Part shown: positions 24,668 through 37,827 of the stretch, one piece after another | How positions within the stretch are numbered: position 1 is the first letter of the stretch | How the letters are laid out: each line of letters opens with the position of its first letter | Translations under genes and position numbers: made by a program | Assembly: GCA_903813345.2 (NCBI GenBank) | Contig: CAIIXF020000007.1 | Coordinates: 13,934,714-13,998,713, forward strand | From: Owenia fusiformis | Taxonomy: Eukaryota; Annelida; Polychaeta; Sabellida; Oweniidae | Length of the DNA stretch: 64,000 bases | Direction of reading: 5' to 3' | Notes under the pieces: generated by a model | What the model was told of the DNA's origin: nothing | Database searches by the model: none | The model's input: the letters and a program-made list of their open reading frames with translations, nothing else

Positions 24668-25320
24668 TAACCTACTGAAATTGGAAACGTCAGAATATGA
24701 TCAATTTATAATATTTGACATGGGATCTTTTCAGAATGTCCAATATGACTGATATCTGTTCATCTCTTCTTGCCTCTCTATCGGACTGGGAGATAATTTC
24801 GAGCTTATGATGTATTCGCCGCCATCGACTTCCTTTTATAAAAGTAGGACTAGATTTACATCATATCCTGTATTTGAACGATTCTTTGGTCTAAGATTTG
24901 GTCCTGATTGCAAGGACAGTCATTATATGGCCAAGTAGGAAATAAGAAAATTGTTTAATGGAATTAAGCACAAAGTAGTGTCGCTGTCAAATATTAAAAT
25001 TTCGATAAAAAGGGTATTCACCAGCTTGACTCGATCCAGGAATCAACGTAATAACGTATTATGAATTATCCTAATGCTGCAGAACAAAAGAATTTTTTTC
25101 GATCTCCTCGAATAAACCAAGATCAATGTTTTTTCACTCCAATTGTGATCTCAACTTACATTGATTAGTAGATGTGATACTGCTACTATTACTATTTGAT
25201 GACAAAGTAAATACGAAGTCATTAAATGCCTCACAACTCTCCCTCAAGTTCTGTTACATAAGATGCTAATACGTGCATTTGGAGGAGACACTTTTTGAGC
25301 TGAGTAAAACCTTTACCCCC
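24668..25320. other. Intergenic spacer, no gene seen
   Basis: No supported exon, RNA gene or repeat. AT-rich throughout. Confidence 0.4.
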
Positions 25321-25890
25321 CTATCACACCAAACTAGTTCTTACCCGTTCTTGCCAGTCTTACGAAAATGTCGTAAAACGGGCTCGATCTGGCTGCGGTC
25401 GGGATATATGTCTTAAATAATTAGCTACTTCGTTCATAAACAGTCTTCAATACGTCCATCACGTTCGAAGTTCGTTCAGGTCGCACCACGTCGGTGTGCA
25501 ACGTAGTATAAACCGTCCCTTAGTCTAGAAGGTCATCATGACCTGATTACAGAACGGTATGGTCGCCATCGAATTTTGAATCAATTCAAAATTCTAAATC
25601 ACATACCCCGTCCGGGAAAGTCCATGAAGTTCGTAAACAGACCGTAGAACGTTGTAGCTACGTTCATTCAGTTCGCACACAGTTTAAAACCGATTCGGCA
25701 ACGTTTTGATGATCACCAGAAAATGTTGAGCATGCTATAAGTGCTGGAGGACCTACTCGTTCTAGTAGTTTCATGAAGTTTGTAAACAGATCCCAAACGG
25801 TTGTTAGTGGGTTCTAAGTACGTCAAATCCGTTCGTGCACAGTTTAAGCCCGTTTTCGAGAACGTAGTGAGAACTAGTTTGGTGTGATAG
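25321..25890. mobile_element. CTATCACACCAAACTAGTT-ended MITE
   Basis: A 570-bp element with near-perfect ~22-bp terminal inverted repeats starting CTATCACACCAAACTAGTTC. The interior is locally richer in CpG than its flanks and carries repeated 'cgttc' motifs. A partial second copy lies at 28629-28835. A target duplication could not be decided. Confidence 0.75.
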
Positions 25891-28628
25891 TAGGGTAAAA
25901 CCTTTAGTGAAACATTTACTCAGAATATCATAGAGTGGGTTAACTTCAAAAACAGTTTTTGAAGCAGTTACCCCTCCAAACATCCAATTGCAATGGTCGG
26001 TTCTCAATTACTTAGATGCGAATAGGTAGTTTCCAGTTTCGTCACCAGGTGGCTAATTCGGGGAAATAACATGGTAGAATATTACAAAGTTCCCTTAAAG
26101 GGACTTACTAAAATTAGCTACGTTGACCAAAGTGTTTACATTTTAGAAGAGTTTATTCATTTTGAAGGGGTGTATGTATTGAACATAATTTCGTGCAATC
26201 AACTAGGTGGTTTGTTGGCAGAATTATTGTCTCAGGTAGGCTCGTATCAGAGTACTATGATGTCAGTTTTATAAAGAATGTAAAATTAATGTGTATCTAC
26301 ACATTCCGTTATCGATGTGTGGCACATTTTGGTTATCTTGAGACTTAATATTTTATATGTATTGGTCTGATAAAATGCAACTTTTCAACATTTATCCAAA
26401 ATATATATTCTCAAAACTAAATCAATACATGAAAATATACCTTACGAATAACTTCATGAATACGTATTTGCAATATGATATGCTATAAGCTAGACTTGCA
26501 AAACATATGGACACTATGCAACCTCTTACCCATCGGCATTATTGTAAAATGACTAAACTTTAATATGAATTGAAATGTACTGCTTGAACTGAAACAAAAA
26601 TCCATTAAAAAACAAAACAATAATATGGATTATTGTTTAGCATGTGTTTCGGCCGTCCTCTCACACCTATTGGAGCTAAACTTTGGTTGAGCCTATTTAT
26701 AGTCCCCGAGTAGGGACACATGCGCACTCTATATAGTTACGCACACACGTTAAACGTTAAACTTGAATGATCATCAGTTTTAGTGGTTCACTTTTAATAT
26801 TCCCCTTATTTATCTGATAGTTATACAAATTGAAACATGTCTAGTTAAAGAAAATATTATCTTCCGAACAGCGAAAAATTCCTCCGAAAAAATATTTCAC
26901 TTTTTGTGATTTTACAATATGGGGAATCTCACTAACCTAGAAGCCACATTTTTCAGAAAAAAGAATTTTTAAGTCGATAAACTCTTTTCAAAACCACATT
27001 TCTAGATGTAATTTTACATGTAGATTCCAAATATGACATCAGTTTGACAAAAGTTTTAATTTTTAATGACGTAAATCAAGGTTATTTCTACTCGCTTCTG
27101 GTCTATTAGAACCAGTCTTATAGATCCTCATGGAGCGGATATGCAAATCATGTTCGCTTTAACAGCTACTGACAGCTACTATGGGTTGACAAATACAAGA
27201 AATAGCAAATGTAAATAGCGGGCCTTGTATTTTTCATTTCCTTTTATTTAATAATAAATAAAATTACGCATAGGGCTTTGCTAAAATATTATCATTACAG
27301 ATTGCTGAACATTTTTCAGAATTTCATATTGTTATAGTGTAGAAAAATGGCCTATATTCTCACAATTTACACTTTATGTTATAAAAACAATATACGTACC
27401 ACATTGACAATAATCATCTGGAATCTTAAAGTTTCAATAGTTAAATTGGTCGACAGCTTGGATCATAGTAGGTAGTGATCAAGGTAACATAATTCAATCA
27501 TTCCCTCTGCACAATGTTCCTATATTTCGTATATTGCGCCAGTACATCTATATTATGTTAAGTGAAATATTCGATAATAATATCAGGTTAAATATTTGTT
27601 CTTGATATACTGCAATGGTTGAGTCGATTTTAATTAATTTCTCATAATTGACTCCGGACCAACAGCTGTCCAACGAGAGCATTCTTTATTCAAATAATCC
27701 CTCACGTCGTATTGCATTGGTACCTTAAGTTCTATTTGTCTAAGATCAGATTACAAGACACTTTTATCAATGCAACCTATTGTTTCTTATCTAGTTTGCA
27801 ATAAATACTGCTCTTTCATTCTTATTATCTAATCTTGCAATTAGTAGTAACACTTGTAATAACGTTATGGTACTTGCGTCGTGGTCACTCTCTCGTACCT
27901 ACAGATGACAGGCACAGTATCATAACATTCGGCAAGCAATATTATTAGTAATAGGTTGTGTCCGAGTTACGGATACAAGATACATAGATCTGCATATTCG
28001 TGATATTAATAACGTAGATCTTCAATTCTCATAAAGTCTACTGAATTCAGCACATTTCAAATGTCAATCATTCAAATAATCTGTCAATGCCAGTACTTAA
28101 TCATTAACTAACGCTTGTTTTTCTCTCGTGTGCCTCTGTCATGTCCCGAGAATCTGTTCTTTCATTACCAGGTTATACACTTCTCTAGATAGCCCCCTCA
28201 AAAGTTTATTGGAAACCTTGGATTTTGTGCTTATATTATATTAAGCCATTTTATGTTTGGCATTTAATTTTCTCCTCGATGGGAAGGTAGGTTTGTGACT
28301 TTAACATTAAATCGCGCTAACAGAGGTTTCAACACTTGATTCACACGGGAGATGTTATTCTTTTTAAAGGGGGTGTTCGCTGCAGTTGAAATGTTATCCT
28401 ATCAGCCTATTTATGTCTTAATTCAATTTCCGAGAAAAAGATAAACAGGTCGAGATTGTTCAGTACAATTTGACGGATAATCGAAAGTTTTCCTATGTCT
28501 CGTCTCCAGGTCAAGGTATCGGTGGATTTGATTAATACACGTGTAATAAACACTGTCGAGAGCCATTTAGGAATAAAGTTCTAACGTTAAAGCTCAAGTT
28601 CTGTCATTTAACCCTACTGGTAACCCTA
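25891..28628. other. Long intergenic stretch, no gene seen
   Basis: About 2.7 kb of AT-rich DNA with only short open frames. I find no splice-site-bounded exon, RNA gene or inverted repeat that I would defend. Confidence 0.4.
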
Positions 28629-28835
28629 CTATCACACCAAACTAGTTCTCGCTACGTTCTCGAAAACGGGCTTAAACTATACGAACGGATTGGACGCACT
28701 TAGAACCGCTTGAGGTCTAGATTTACAAACTTAATGGACGTACTCGAACGGGAAGGTCCTCCAGAACTTAGAGCAGACTCAACATTTTCTTGTGGTCGTC
28801 ATGTTCAAAAGTATCGCTATCACACCAAACGAGTT
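28629..28835. mobile_element. Partial copy of the CTATCACACC MITE
   Basis: Starts with the same terminal repeat as 25321-25890 and tracks the reverse complement of that element's right half ('acgttctcgaaaacgggctt'). After about 190 bp a second terminal-like 'ctatcacaccaaacgagtt' begins at 28817 in the same orientation, so two truncated copies may be joined head to tail. Confidence 0.6.
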
Positions 28836-30285
28836 GCCACTGCGCATGTGTTCTTAAAAACGTTGCCAAACTGGTTATATTAACCTGCGTGGGAACGGAA
28901 TAAACGTAGCTGCAACTTTCTACGGTCTAATTACGACTTAAACTTCATGGACGTTCTCGGGTGGGAAGGTGATTTAGAGTCGTGGATCATTTCAAAATTC
29001 GACGACGACCATACCGGTCGTATTTCGGGCGAGACGATCTATTAGACTCATATTTGTCATACTTCGACCCTACTAAGGACGCGTAACTGACGACTTTGTA
29101 GAATCGGATATCAATTACAGTACGCGTGCACACCGAAGTGGTACGACCTGAACGATCTTGAAAACATACAGAAAACCACGTTTTTAGGTAGAAAACTAAA
29201 TGTTAGCCTGTTATGTTAAAAAGTAGTTACCTCAATAACACAGTCCCGAGGGGTGGGCTATAGAGTAAAATATTTCCATTGGACATAAACGGACAAGTTT
29301 GGACATTTCCATTGGACATAAGCGGACGTTGTCTTTTTTGTTCGATGTTGAAAGCCGGACAAGTGACAAAGCAATCATTCATAAGGGCTATATTATTTTC
29401 CTTTACCATACCAAAACTAAAAAAGTTACCCCATCTGAGCCGAGGAGAGAACAGTGTCCTTCAGACTAAAAATGAAGCTAACCCCCGACTTTGGGACTTT
29501 TATTTCATACCTAAGAAAATAGTGGGATCTTCAGCCTGAACTATATTTTCCGTGGAGTACAGTTGACATACTCTCAAGCATTAAACAAACCAGTCTGGCC
29601 CAGTTATCTTCTCCCTGAATTTGAAATGTCGGATATCCGCTCTACGACGGGAGTAGATAACGGGTTTGGTTACTCAAGCATTAGATAAAGACGGACTCTG
29701 GTAAATCAGTATGAGCGAAGGGGAGAATAAACATTCCAAGACAACACAATTATCTCTCGGTACACTGATTACTTGACTGTACTGGCCATAAACCTATGTT
29801 AACGTATTGAATTAATAAACCTATAAATGGAGTAAAAATCTACAAATGTCAGATTTGTTAGATGTTGTAGGCTATATTATATTCAAGTGCAAGTATTAAA
29901 AAAAATATTCAAGTGCAAACCCTTATTTCATTTATCTTTAAAACAAGAGCAAATGCCAAATAGAAGAGCTACTTAAACTTGTCATCATAACTTGTATTTG
30001 TCAAAACATTCGCCCTGGTTATATTAAACATGGTTCCTTAATCCTGTCCAAGAATTTATACTTCTTTCTTATCAATAAATGCATACGGGTTGATAACATT
30101 AGATTTTGTTTCTAAATCATGACACTGTTGTAACTTTAGTGAACCTTGCCATGCTTGGCTAGTTGCTACATCATTAGTTTTCTGCAAAAAGCATCACATC
30201 GGCCTCCCCATGATAAAATATTTTGTATATCTTATCTTATCGCAACTCAAATTTTTGAAAGGCTTCTAAGTTTTGCAGCATACTA
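28836..30285. other. Intergenic spacer, no gene seen
   Basis: Contains a two-copy direct repeat near 29270-29325 ('tttccattggacata' twice). Open frames here have no recognisable domain. Confidence 0.4.
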
Positions 30286-31581
30286 CAGGATGACACAGGA
30301 AATGCCCCCACTCATTTTTAGATAACTTTCTAAATGATTAAGTAATCTTTGTGATTTTTCTTGTAGATAGAGTGTTCAATGAATAAAAGATTGTCGTACT
30401 TGGATAGTATCAACGACTTTGAGATTCAGAGATACACCAATTTCCGTCCAGGCATGCTCTCAGTGAAATCGTCAAAAAATGTTCAAAAATACAATTTTCT
30501 GAAATCTGGAAATTCTGTCTAAGCCATTATTTGAGTCATTTCTGGATAGCTTTCACTAGCTTACACATTTACTATCAATGGTCATTCAATCAATCACTAT
30601 TATGTCCTATCTACCCATTTCTCCTAAATAACTTTTATTGTCAAAGGTCCACGTGCAGTATGGCAAGTGATTTTAGACAGTCATATCTTTCACCATGAGT
30701 ACTTTCTGGATATAAATAAAGTGGTTTTTATTAAAACAATATGTTTTATTTCAAGTGAAGTCTCCATGATAGTAAAATATCAATCCAACTCTTTGAAAAA
30801 TTAACGATTGTCACTTTTTTAAAAATGTAAGGCTTATTTTCTAAAAATAGGATCTTGTTTTTCTCAATTTAAATATATCAAAGGTTTCTTCTACACTATA
30901 TTAATAACTTCTGAAAAGGGGATGGGTATTGAAATGTGATAAAGTTGAAAACCACATTTCCCATGTTATTTTCCTATAAGGAAAACTCATGCTATCCATT
31001 GTTTTCAGCATGATTTTGGTCATTGAAAATTGACATCTTCAAAACTAGACTTTCAATACCATTCTACTTTTGAAGATGTTTTAGATAATCTTTTCATGCA
31101 ATAAAAATCAGAAAGAGAAGATCCTCTTTTGAGAAAATAAGTTCAACATTTTGACAAAATTGTTGACGTGGCGTCCCTATTTATAATTTTTCGAATTGTT
31201 TGATTGATATATTTATCATCATGGGGACTTCACTTGAAAGAAAACATATTGTTTTAATAAAAACTTCTGTATTTATGCCTAGAAAGTACTCATGGTGAAA
31301 GATACGACCGTCTAAAATCACTTGCCATACTGCACTTGACCTTTGATGAACTGACTCGCTTATTGGGCAACTCTTAAAAAAAACAGATTTAATAATTTAT
31401 ATTTTTGAGTGAATTTGTGTCAGAGCATGCCTTTACGGAGAGTGAGATATTTTTTCATTTCCAAGTCATTGATGCTATGCAAGTATACCAATCTTTTTTT
31501 CTATTGAAAAAACATGAAGATTCCTTTATCGAGAAAGTAATTCCAAAATTAATGGGTGGCATTTTTTGTGTCACACTGAAC
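30286..31581. mobile_element. Foldback MITE of ~1.3 kb, mariner-like ends
   Basis: The left end CAGGATGACACAGGAAATGC follows TA. The right end is its diverged complement ('gcattttttgtgtcacac'). Arms pair over about 500 bp each: 30636-30770 is mirrored at 31215-31345, and 'aggcatgctct' near 30450 is mirrored near 31428. No transposase is visible. The open frame at 31405-31605 is the arm itself. Confidence 0.75.
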
Positions 31582-33653
31582 CTTTTTCATACATCAGAGA
31601 GATGAGAATGTTTTGAGGATAAATGAATTCTTCATCTTATGTATTTCGATGAGATTTATCTATAGATCGTTAGTAAATGTTTGATTCTTGTTGGCAATGC
31701 TGTTTATCTTTCAATAAGAGAGAGCAGCGTGTATTTCTGAAAGATCCGACACCTGCGATATCTCAACGAACGACCAACACACAGAATGATTACTATGTTA
31801 TGGTAATTTTGATCGAGTGGTACAACAGAAACTATGCAAGCTGGATATAATAATTATTTTTATACTAAGATATTGAGAAAGAGTCGAAGGCATGCGAGGC
31901 GAATCCTGGAAACCCGGGTTCAGGAAAGCAGGGTTCACTGTTTGTTTCCGTTGGCAACTGTGCGAAACTACACTGATAATTCATACGACAGTGAACAGGA
32001 GGTTTACAGTCAGACCCGGGTGCGCCAATCCCTTATTTGAATGTGTGTTTCGTGGACCAGGGTTTAGGGCCATTCCAAACGAAATTAGTGTTCAATGAAG
32101 CCACGACATATAAAAGTTCGTTTTATTAGAATTTTATACGTGTTATTTTTTATCTACCAAGACGTTAAACATATTAGAAAAAGTTATGTATTATGATTGA
32201 TTGGTCTAAAATGTGCAAAGCTAGAAGACCCCTTATATTCGTTCGTTCTCTATTTTGACTAAGATAATGTATCAGGACAACGGCTTCTAAAGCAAGGAAA
32301 ATTGACCAGTAGAGATGAGGAACTTGACATACTATTTTTATTCATAAATATGGATAATATTTGATTTAAATACAATTACGAGCTATTACCATCCTCCAGT
32401 GTTGACAATTTCTGTTGTGTCAGTCTGGGTCAAAATCTTACAATATTACAATTGATAACGAGGAACTCTTCTAATAAAAGCAATTAAATCCAGGTTTGAA
32501 AACTCCCGAAAATAACACAAATGACTCTAATTATGAACCGTTCACATTTTTGCAAAGGCGGATTTGGATGACGGCAAACACGGGTTTTGAGGGCGCATCA
32601 TACAAGGCACTTTATAACCCTATGCGCAAAACATCTCGTTGAAAGTCTGTTGTAGTTAAGTCAACATATCCATAGTTAAGAGTTAATTACGAGGAACCCT
32701 TCTAATAAAAACAATGAAAATTCTGGTTTGATTAAAAGCATCGAAAATAACACGAACGAGTCAAATAATGCACCTTTCGTTTTTTTGCAAAGGCGGGTTT
32801 GGATGACGGCAAACCCGGGTTTTGAGGACGCAACTTATGGCAACGAGTGCTTCTGGAAACAAAACAGATCATTACAAGTATGCCATTTTTACTTTTTTAG
32901 AAATATAGAACATATAGCAAAGACTGGCTATTCTCTGTTACAATGACCATCCCATTAGAATAAATAAGTAGATTGAGTAGAAAGAGTAATCTGGTACGCA
33001 CCCTCAGATAAAAAGATTACAATGTCCGAGGATATTTGTCTAGTTGAGAAGGACTATGGAAATATATGCATTATGATACACTCTATAAAAGTACACTCCC
33101 TGCCCTTGCATTGCAACAAGAAGACCCCGTTTGGATCACCAACTCGTTTTTTGGAAATATAGATCTTAGAGGATTGGCTCAGAGTACGGTCATTATGATA
33201 CTATAGATCTTTACATTTTCTTCCATAGGTTTGACAATCTGAAGTTTCCATGGCCATCGGTTGCTTTTTTAATGACAAATACCTAGACCTCTGACCTTCG
33301 TAGAGTACCCATTGACACACTTAGTTTGTTGACGACCCAAGGTTTAACGGTCTAGAAATCTTCTGAAGCTTACCCTCACAATCAATGTCATTTAATCAAC
33401 GACTAACTAAAATAACGAGAGGTTACACGGTTCCACAGGTACAAGAGAAATTAAATCATAATCGATTGAGGGAATAAACACTATTTCACAACGAGGAAGT
33501 GTTAATCATTGCCTTATCAGGTTATTTATTTCCGGGTTCTTATACATTTATAAATATAGTGGATTGTTTTAGTCATATGCATACATTTACCGGACTATCT
33601 GGATTCTAATACGAACAAAAACAAACAATAATTTCTAAGACTACTCGTACCAA
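31582..33653. repeat. Spacer with dispersed repeat copies
   Basis: Two related segments (32390-32600 and 32680-32830) share 'cggcaaac' preceded by 'gatttggatga'-type sequence and 'gaggaa(c)c(t)cttctaataaaa'. A third copy lies in the intron at 49638-49848 of the large gene. The repeat begins with 'cctccagtgttga' where complete. Apart from this I see no gene. Confidence 0.55.
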
Positions 33654-36137
33654 TTACTCGGGGTGGAAGGTGTGAGAATTGTGCAAAAAATGACTTTGTG
33701 AGCTGGATGGAGTTTCTCTGTATTTTTCACTCTATTAGGGTTTCCTGCATAAGCATATAACTCTTGCGAACATATCCAAATATTGGTCCGAAGAAGACAT
33801 ACCTTGAATTTTTTAGAAAAAATTGGCTAAAAATGGAAACTACAAAAAGTCAAAATGTTCAACTCAAACAAAACTCTAGCTATTTAATATTAACACTATG
33901 TATTATTTAATGTTTTTCAGATGTTTAAGGACCTTCATTAGTGTACTAGTGTCTAGAAATAAGATAATTAAAGACCAAATTTGGCATTTTTGATCATTTT
34001 CGCTTTCAGCAGTAACATATAGTTCCTTATATCTTGAGTTTAATGTTGACTGGTTGTTGCAATTTTGATCAAATCTGTTCTTGTACATGTCTTCTTCCAT
34101 TTAAGATACAAAAAATGTATATTGGACCACCAATGGTCATATTAGAGCTTTCAGATCTCCCCTACCCCATTTATTATGAAAAATTACTGAAACATATGAC
34201 AATGTAAAATTACTTGAATTTATAAACTTTAACAATGTTGTAGCTATTTTATATCAATATTATGTATTAATTTATGTTTTTCAGATATTTCAGAACCTTT
34301 ATTGGTATACAAGTGCCTAGAAATGAGACATTTAAGGACAAAACTTGGCATTTTTTAAAATCATTTTAGCTTTCAGCAGTAATATATAGTTCCTCATATA
34401 TTGAGTTTTATGTTTACTGGTTGTTGCAATTTTAATCAAATCTATTTTTGTACATGTCTTCTTCCATTTAAGGTATAGAAAATGTAAAGTGGACCACCGA
34501 TGGTCATATTAGAGCTTTCAGATCTCCCCTACCCCATTTATAATGAAAAATTATAAGAAAAATATGAAAATATAAAATAACTTGAAACTATAAACTTTAA
34601 TAAAGTTGTAGCTATTCTATATCAATATTATGTGTTGTTTAATGTTTTTAAGATATTTCAGAACCTTTATTGGTAAACTAGTGCCCAGAAATGAGACATT
34701 TAAGGACAAAACATGGCTTTTTTACCATTTTCGCTTTCAGCAATAACATATAGGTCCATATATCTTGAGTTTAATGCTGACTGGTTGGTGCATTCTTAGT
34801 CAAATTTGTTCTTGTAGATGTCTTCTTTCATTTAAGATATAAAAAAATGTATAGTGGATGACCAATGTTCATATTAGAGCTTTCAGATCTCCCCTACCCC
34901 ATTTATTAGGAAAAATGACCGGAGAATATTAATAAAAAGTAAAATAACTTCAAATTATGAACTTTTACAAAGTTGTACCTATTCTATGTCAATACTATGT
35001 ATCATTTAATCTTTTTCTGATGTTTCAGGACCCTCATTAATATTCTAATACCTAGAAATGAGATATTTAAGGACAAAACTTGGCTTTTTTTCATTTTCGC
35101 TTTCAGCAATAACGTATAGGTCCCTATATCCTCAGTGTTATGCTGACTGGTTGGTGAATTCTTGGTCAGATCTGTTCTTGTACATGTCTTCTTCCATTTA
35201 GGATATAAAAAATGTATATTGGACAACCAATGTTGATATTAGAGCTTTCATGTCTCCCCTGCCCCATTTATAATGTAAATGAAAAAGTAATTTCAAATCA
35301 TAAACTTTAACAAAATTGTAGCTATTCTGTATCAATACTATGTATTATTTAATGTAACATTCATTTGATTACATGTGTCTAAAATTTGGCATTTGTAGCA
35401 TTCTGCATTTAGCAGTAGCATATAATTTTCCACAATTATAATTCTTTGATGATAGATTCATATATGTTTTTTATTGAATCTGTCTTCTTTGATTTAAGTT
35501 AAAGAAAATCTATGTAAGACAGCGAATGTTTTTATTAGAGGTCTAAGATCTGCCCTCCAACATTTAATAAGAAAACCAACACAAATGTTGTTATTGCAAG
35601 TTAATATTCTTAAACTTTTCAAAAGTTTAGCACATTTATTGGCACACTGAAACAAAAAATGACACATAAATGGGCAAAATGACCTATTTTTCACTTTCAG
35701 CACTAGTTGTTTATATTTTTAGTTGAATGGTGATTAGTTGACATATTTTAGATCATATATATATTCAATTATGTGTCTTGTTATCTTCAAAGCATGGAAA
35801 ATGTGTTTTAAACACAAATATACATACATGTATTAGAGATAAAATTACTACACTACCATTTTTTTAAAAGATTACTCAAAAATAGAATAGTGCAAAATAA
35901 TTTTGTAATTTCACAGTTTACTCTCATATGAATCAAAGGATATGTCTATATATAAACATGATTGTTCACAACTCTCGAACTTAATCCAGCAACAGCCTGA
36001 TTTTTCAAATCTCCCTGGTTCTATGTTAGAGCTGCATTTAAGTCATTTTAAAGGTCATTGATGCTCATGACACCACAAGCTATATATTCAGATATGTAAG
36101 ATCTCTAAATAATTTTTATAGTTCTGAGAAACTCATC

Positions 36138-36949
36138 CTAAAATATTGTCCAACAATGTACACTATGTTGTTTATTGCCACATGGACAAGTAGCAACACA
36201 CCCTTGACTAGAAACTTTGTATTTGCAATTTTCGCTGCCTTTTGTCATTTTACATTTGCCAATTGCCAAGGACTGGGTTTCTTGTGTTGCTACGAAGGTT
36301 TGTTTGTGAGTACTGGTACAAGACACCCATCTTTGATATATTTTCAAATAGGTATTGCACTTTGAGATTCATATAGTAATTTAGAATGCTACCTTGAAGG
36401 ACATAAGAAACTTTAAAAGCTCTTTTTAACTCTCATCCTTCTTTGCAAGCAACATTCTGTATCAGCAGACTGAATACAAATTCTCTCAACATTGAGCTCC
36501 TTTGTCTTGTCTGCAGCACTGTAATAGACATGGGTCATAAGGAGAGTGTCAACTTCTTCATGATCAGTATTTGATAGATTGTCTATAAGTTGCAACTATC
36601 AGTTTTGCAAAGTTCAATAGCAGCTCAGCCATAAGTGAAATTCATCCCATTTTAGAGATATAACATTGCTTCACAAACCAAAGACAGCTTACCATTTTGT
36701 AATTCTTTCCCAAATCATCTTGTTGGCTGTTTTCCATTTCACAATGTTTGCATTTACCAAAATATCCCCAAGCCCAATATCCATCATGAACTTCCCACCC
36801 TTAGGCGTTATATGGAAATCACCAAGCCTTTGACAACATTGCAATTGATAATGAGGGAATTCAACCAATATGGCTTGATCACTGGTTATAATTATCACAG
36901 TTATATACCCCATTACTTTTAAATATATTCCAAGTGTTGTACTATACAT
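36138..36949 (-). pseudogene. Broken ORF inside the 5.6-kb foldback element
   Basis: Three neighbouring minus-strand open stretches (36949-36689, 36595-36413, 36347-36138) in different frames. The middle one contains DHEEVDTLLMTH followed by IQSADTE. This resembles a 'HEEADT...H...T-D-T-D' block that I recall from poorly characterised invertebrate transposon proteins. The last stretch is cysteine-rich (GCVATCPCGN). Frames are interrupted, so the protein is not made. The assignment to a transposon protein is inference from context and a remembered motif. Confidence 0.4.
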
Positions 36950-37449
36950 TGCATAGATTCATGGGCAGTTTGCAACGTATTATTACCAGAAAGCCCAATG
37001 GACAAAGATAAAGAATACCCGCCCCATTGATACAGCTCAACTTTAAATGTCTAATTTTTAGACTTGTACACTCATGAAGTTCCTGACACATCTGAAAAAT
37101 ATCAAATAATACATAGTATTGATCTAGAATATCGACAACTTTGTTAAAGTCTATACTTTGAAATTATTTGGTTTTTATATTTCTGGTTATTTTTTCAAAA
37201 TAAATGGGAGTAGTAGGGGAGATATGTAAGCTCTAATATAATGACAGGCTTTCCAATATACATTTTTAAATACCTTAAATCAAAGTAGGCAGGCAAAAGA
37301 ACAGATTTGATGAAGAATCCATCAACCAATCAGCATAAAACTCAAGATATAAGGAACTATATGTTATTGCTAAAAGTGGAAATGATGAAAAATTGATGAA
37401 AAATGACAAATTTTGTTCTGAAATGTCTAATTTCTTGACACTAGTATAC

Positions 37450-37827
37450 TACCCTACGTGCAGAGTCTAGTTAAACTGCACTCTGCCTAGTAGATACCAT
37501 ATTACAGTTTAGTAACCCCGCCCCCGCGACAGGTACCAGTGACAGTTTGGGTAATAAATCACTTTTGACCTACGCGCTGACCTTTCTTCCACCAATCAGC
37601 GAGCTTGAAGAAACATACGCCAAATGCATTCTAATTAAATATGCAAATGTCATTGGTCAATTCCAGGCTCAACGATGACGTCAGAAGGAATGACCATATA
37701 TAGAACGTCGGTCAAATTTGGCCGACGAACACTGATTGGCGCGGTGAGTTCACAGGTTTATTTTAGTTTGAAAGAGTGAAGACGAAGCTCTCTTTTAAGA
37801 AGTGAAGTCAAACGAATGCAAAGGGTA
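37450..37827 (+). mobile_element. TACCCT...AGGGTA element with 9-bp TSD and promoter-like core
   Basis: A 378-bp insertion flanked by CTAGTATAC on both sides (37441-37449 and 37828-37836), interrupting one 366-bp unit of the surrounding foldback arm. The 6-bp terminal repeats and 9-bp duplication fit Mutator-like elements. It is richer in G+C than its surroundings. On the plus strand it lines up CCGCCCCCGC, CCAAT-type boxes, ATGCAAAT, TGACGTCA and a TATA-like 'catatatag'. No ORF is present. A 78-bp internally deleted copy lies at 3382-3459. Confidence 0.85.
37507..37706 (+). promoter_or_regulatory. Promoter-like cluster inside the 9-bp-TSD element
   Basis: In order: a GC box (CCGCCCCCGC, near 37507), CCAATCAGCG (near 37592), the octamer ATGCAAAT (near 37641), ATTGGTCA (an inverted CCAAT box, near 37651), a CRE palindrome TGACGTCA (near 37676) and TATA-like ATATATAG (near 37697). 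This order and spacing resemble RNA polymerase II promoters such as those of replication-dependent histone genes. Whether it fires is unknown. Confidence 0.5.

Noticed and set aside
29227-29539. Overlapping 60- and 86-codon frames with a short direct repeat
   Set aside because: No conserved motif, no splice context, and the two strands are open about equally; treated as chance.
36156-36365. Plus-strand 69-codon frame MYTMLFIATWTSS...
   Set aside because: Complement of the broken transposon ORF; hydrophobic look comes from antisense of Lys/Cys-rich coding sequence.
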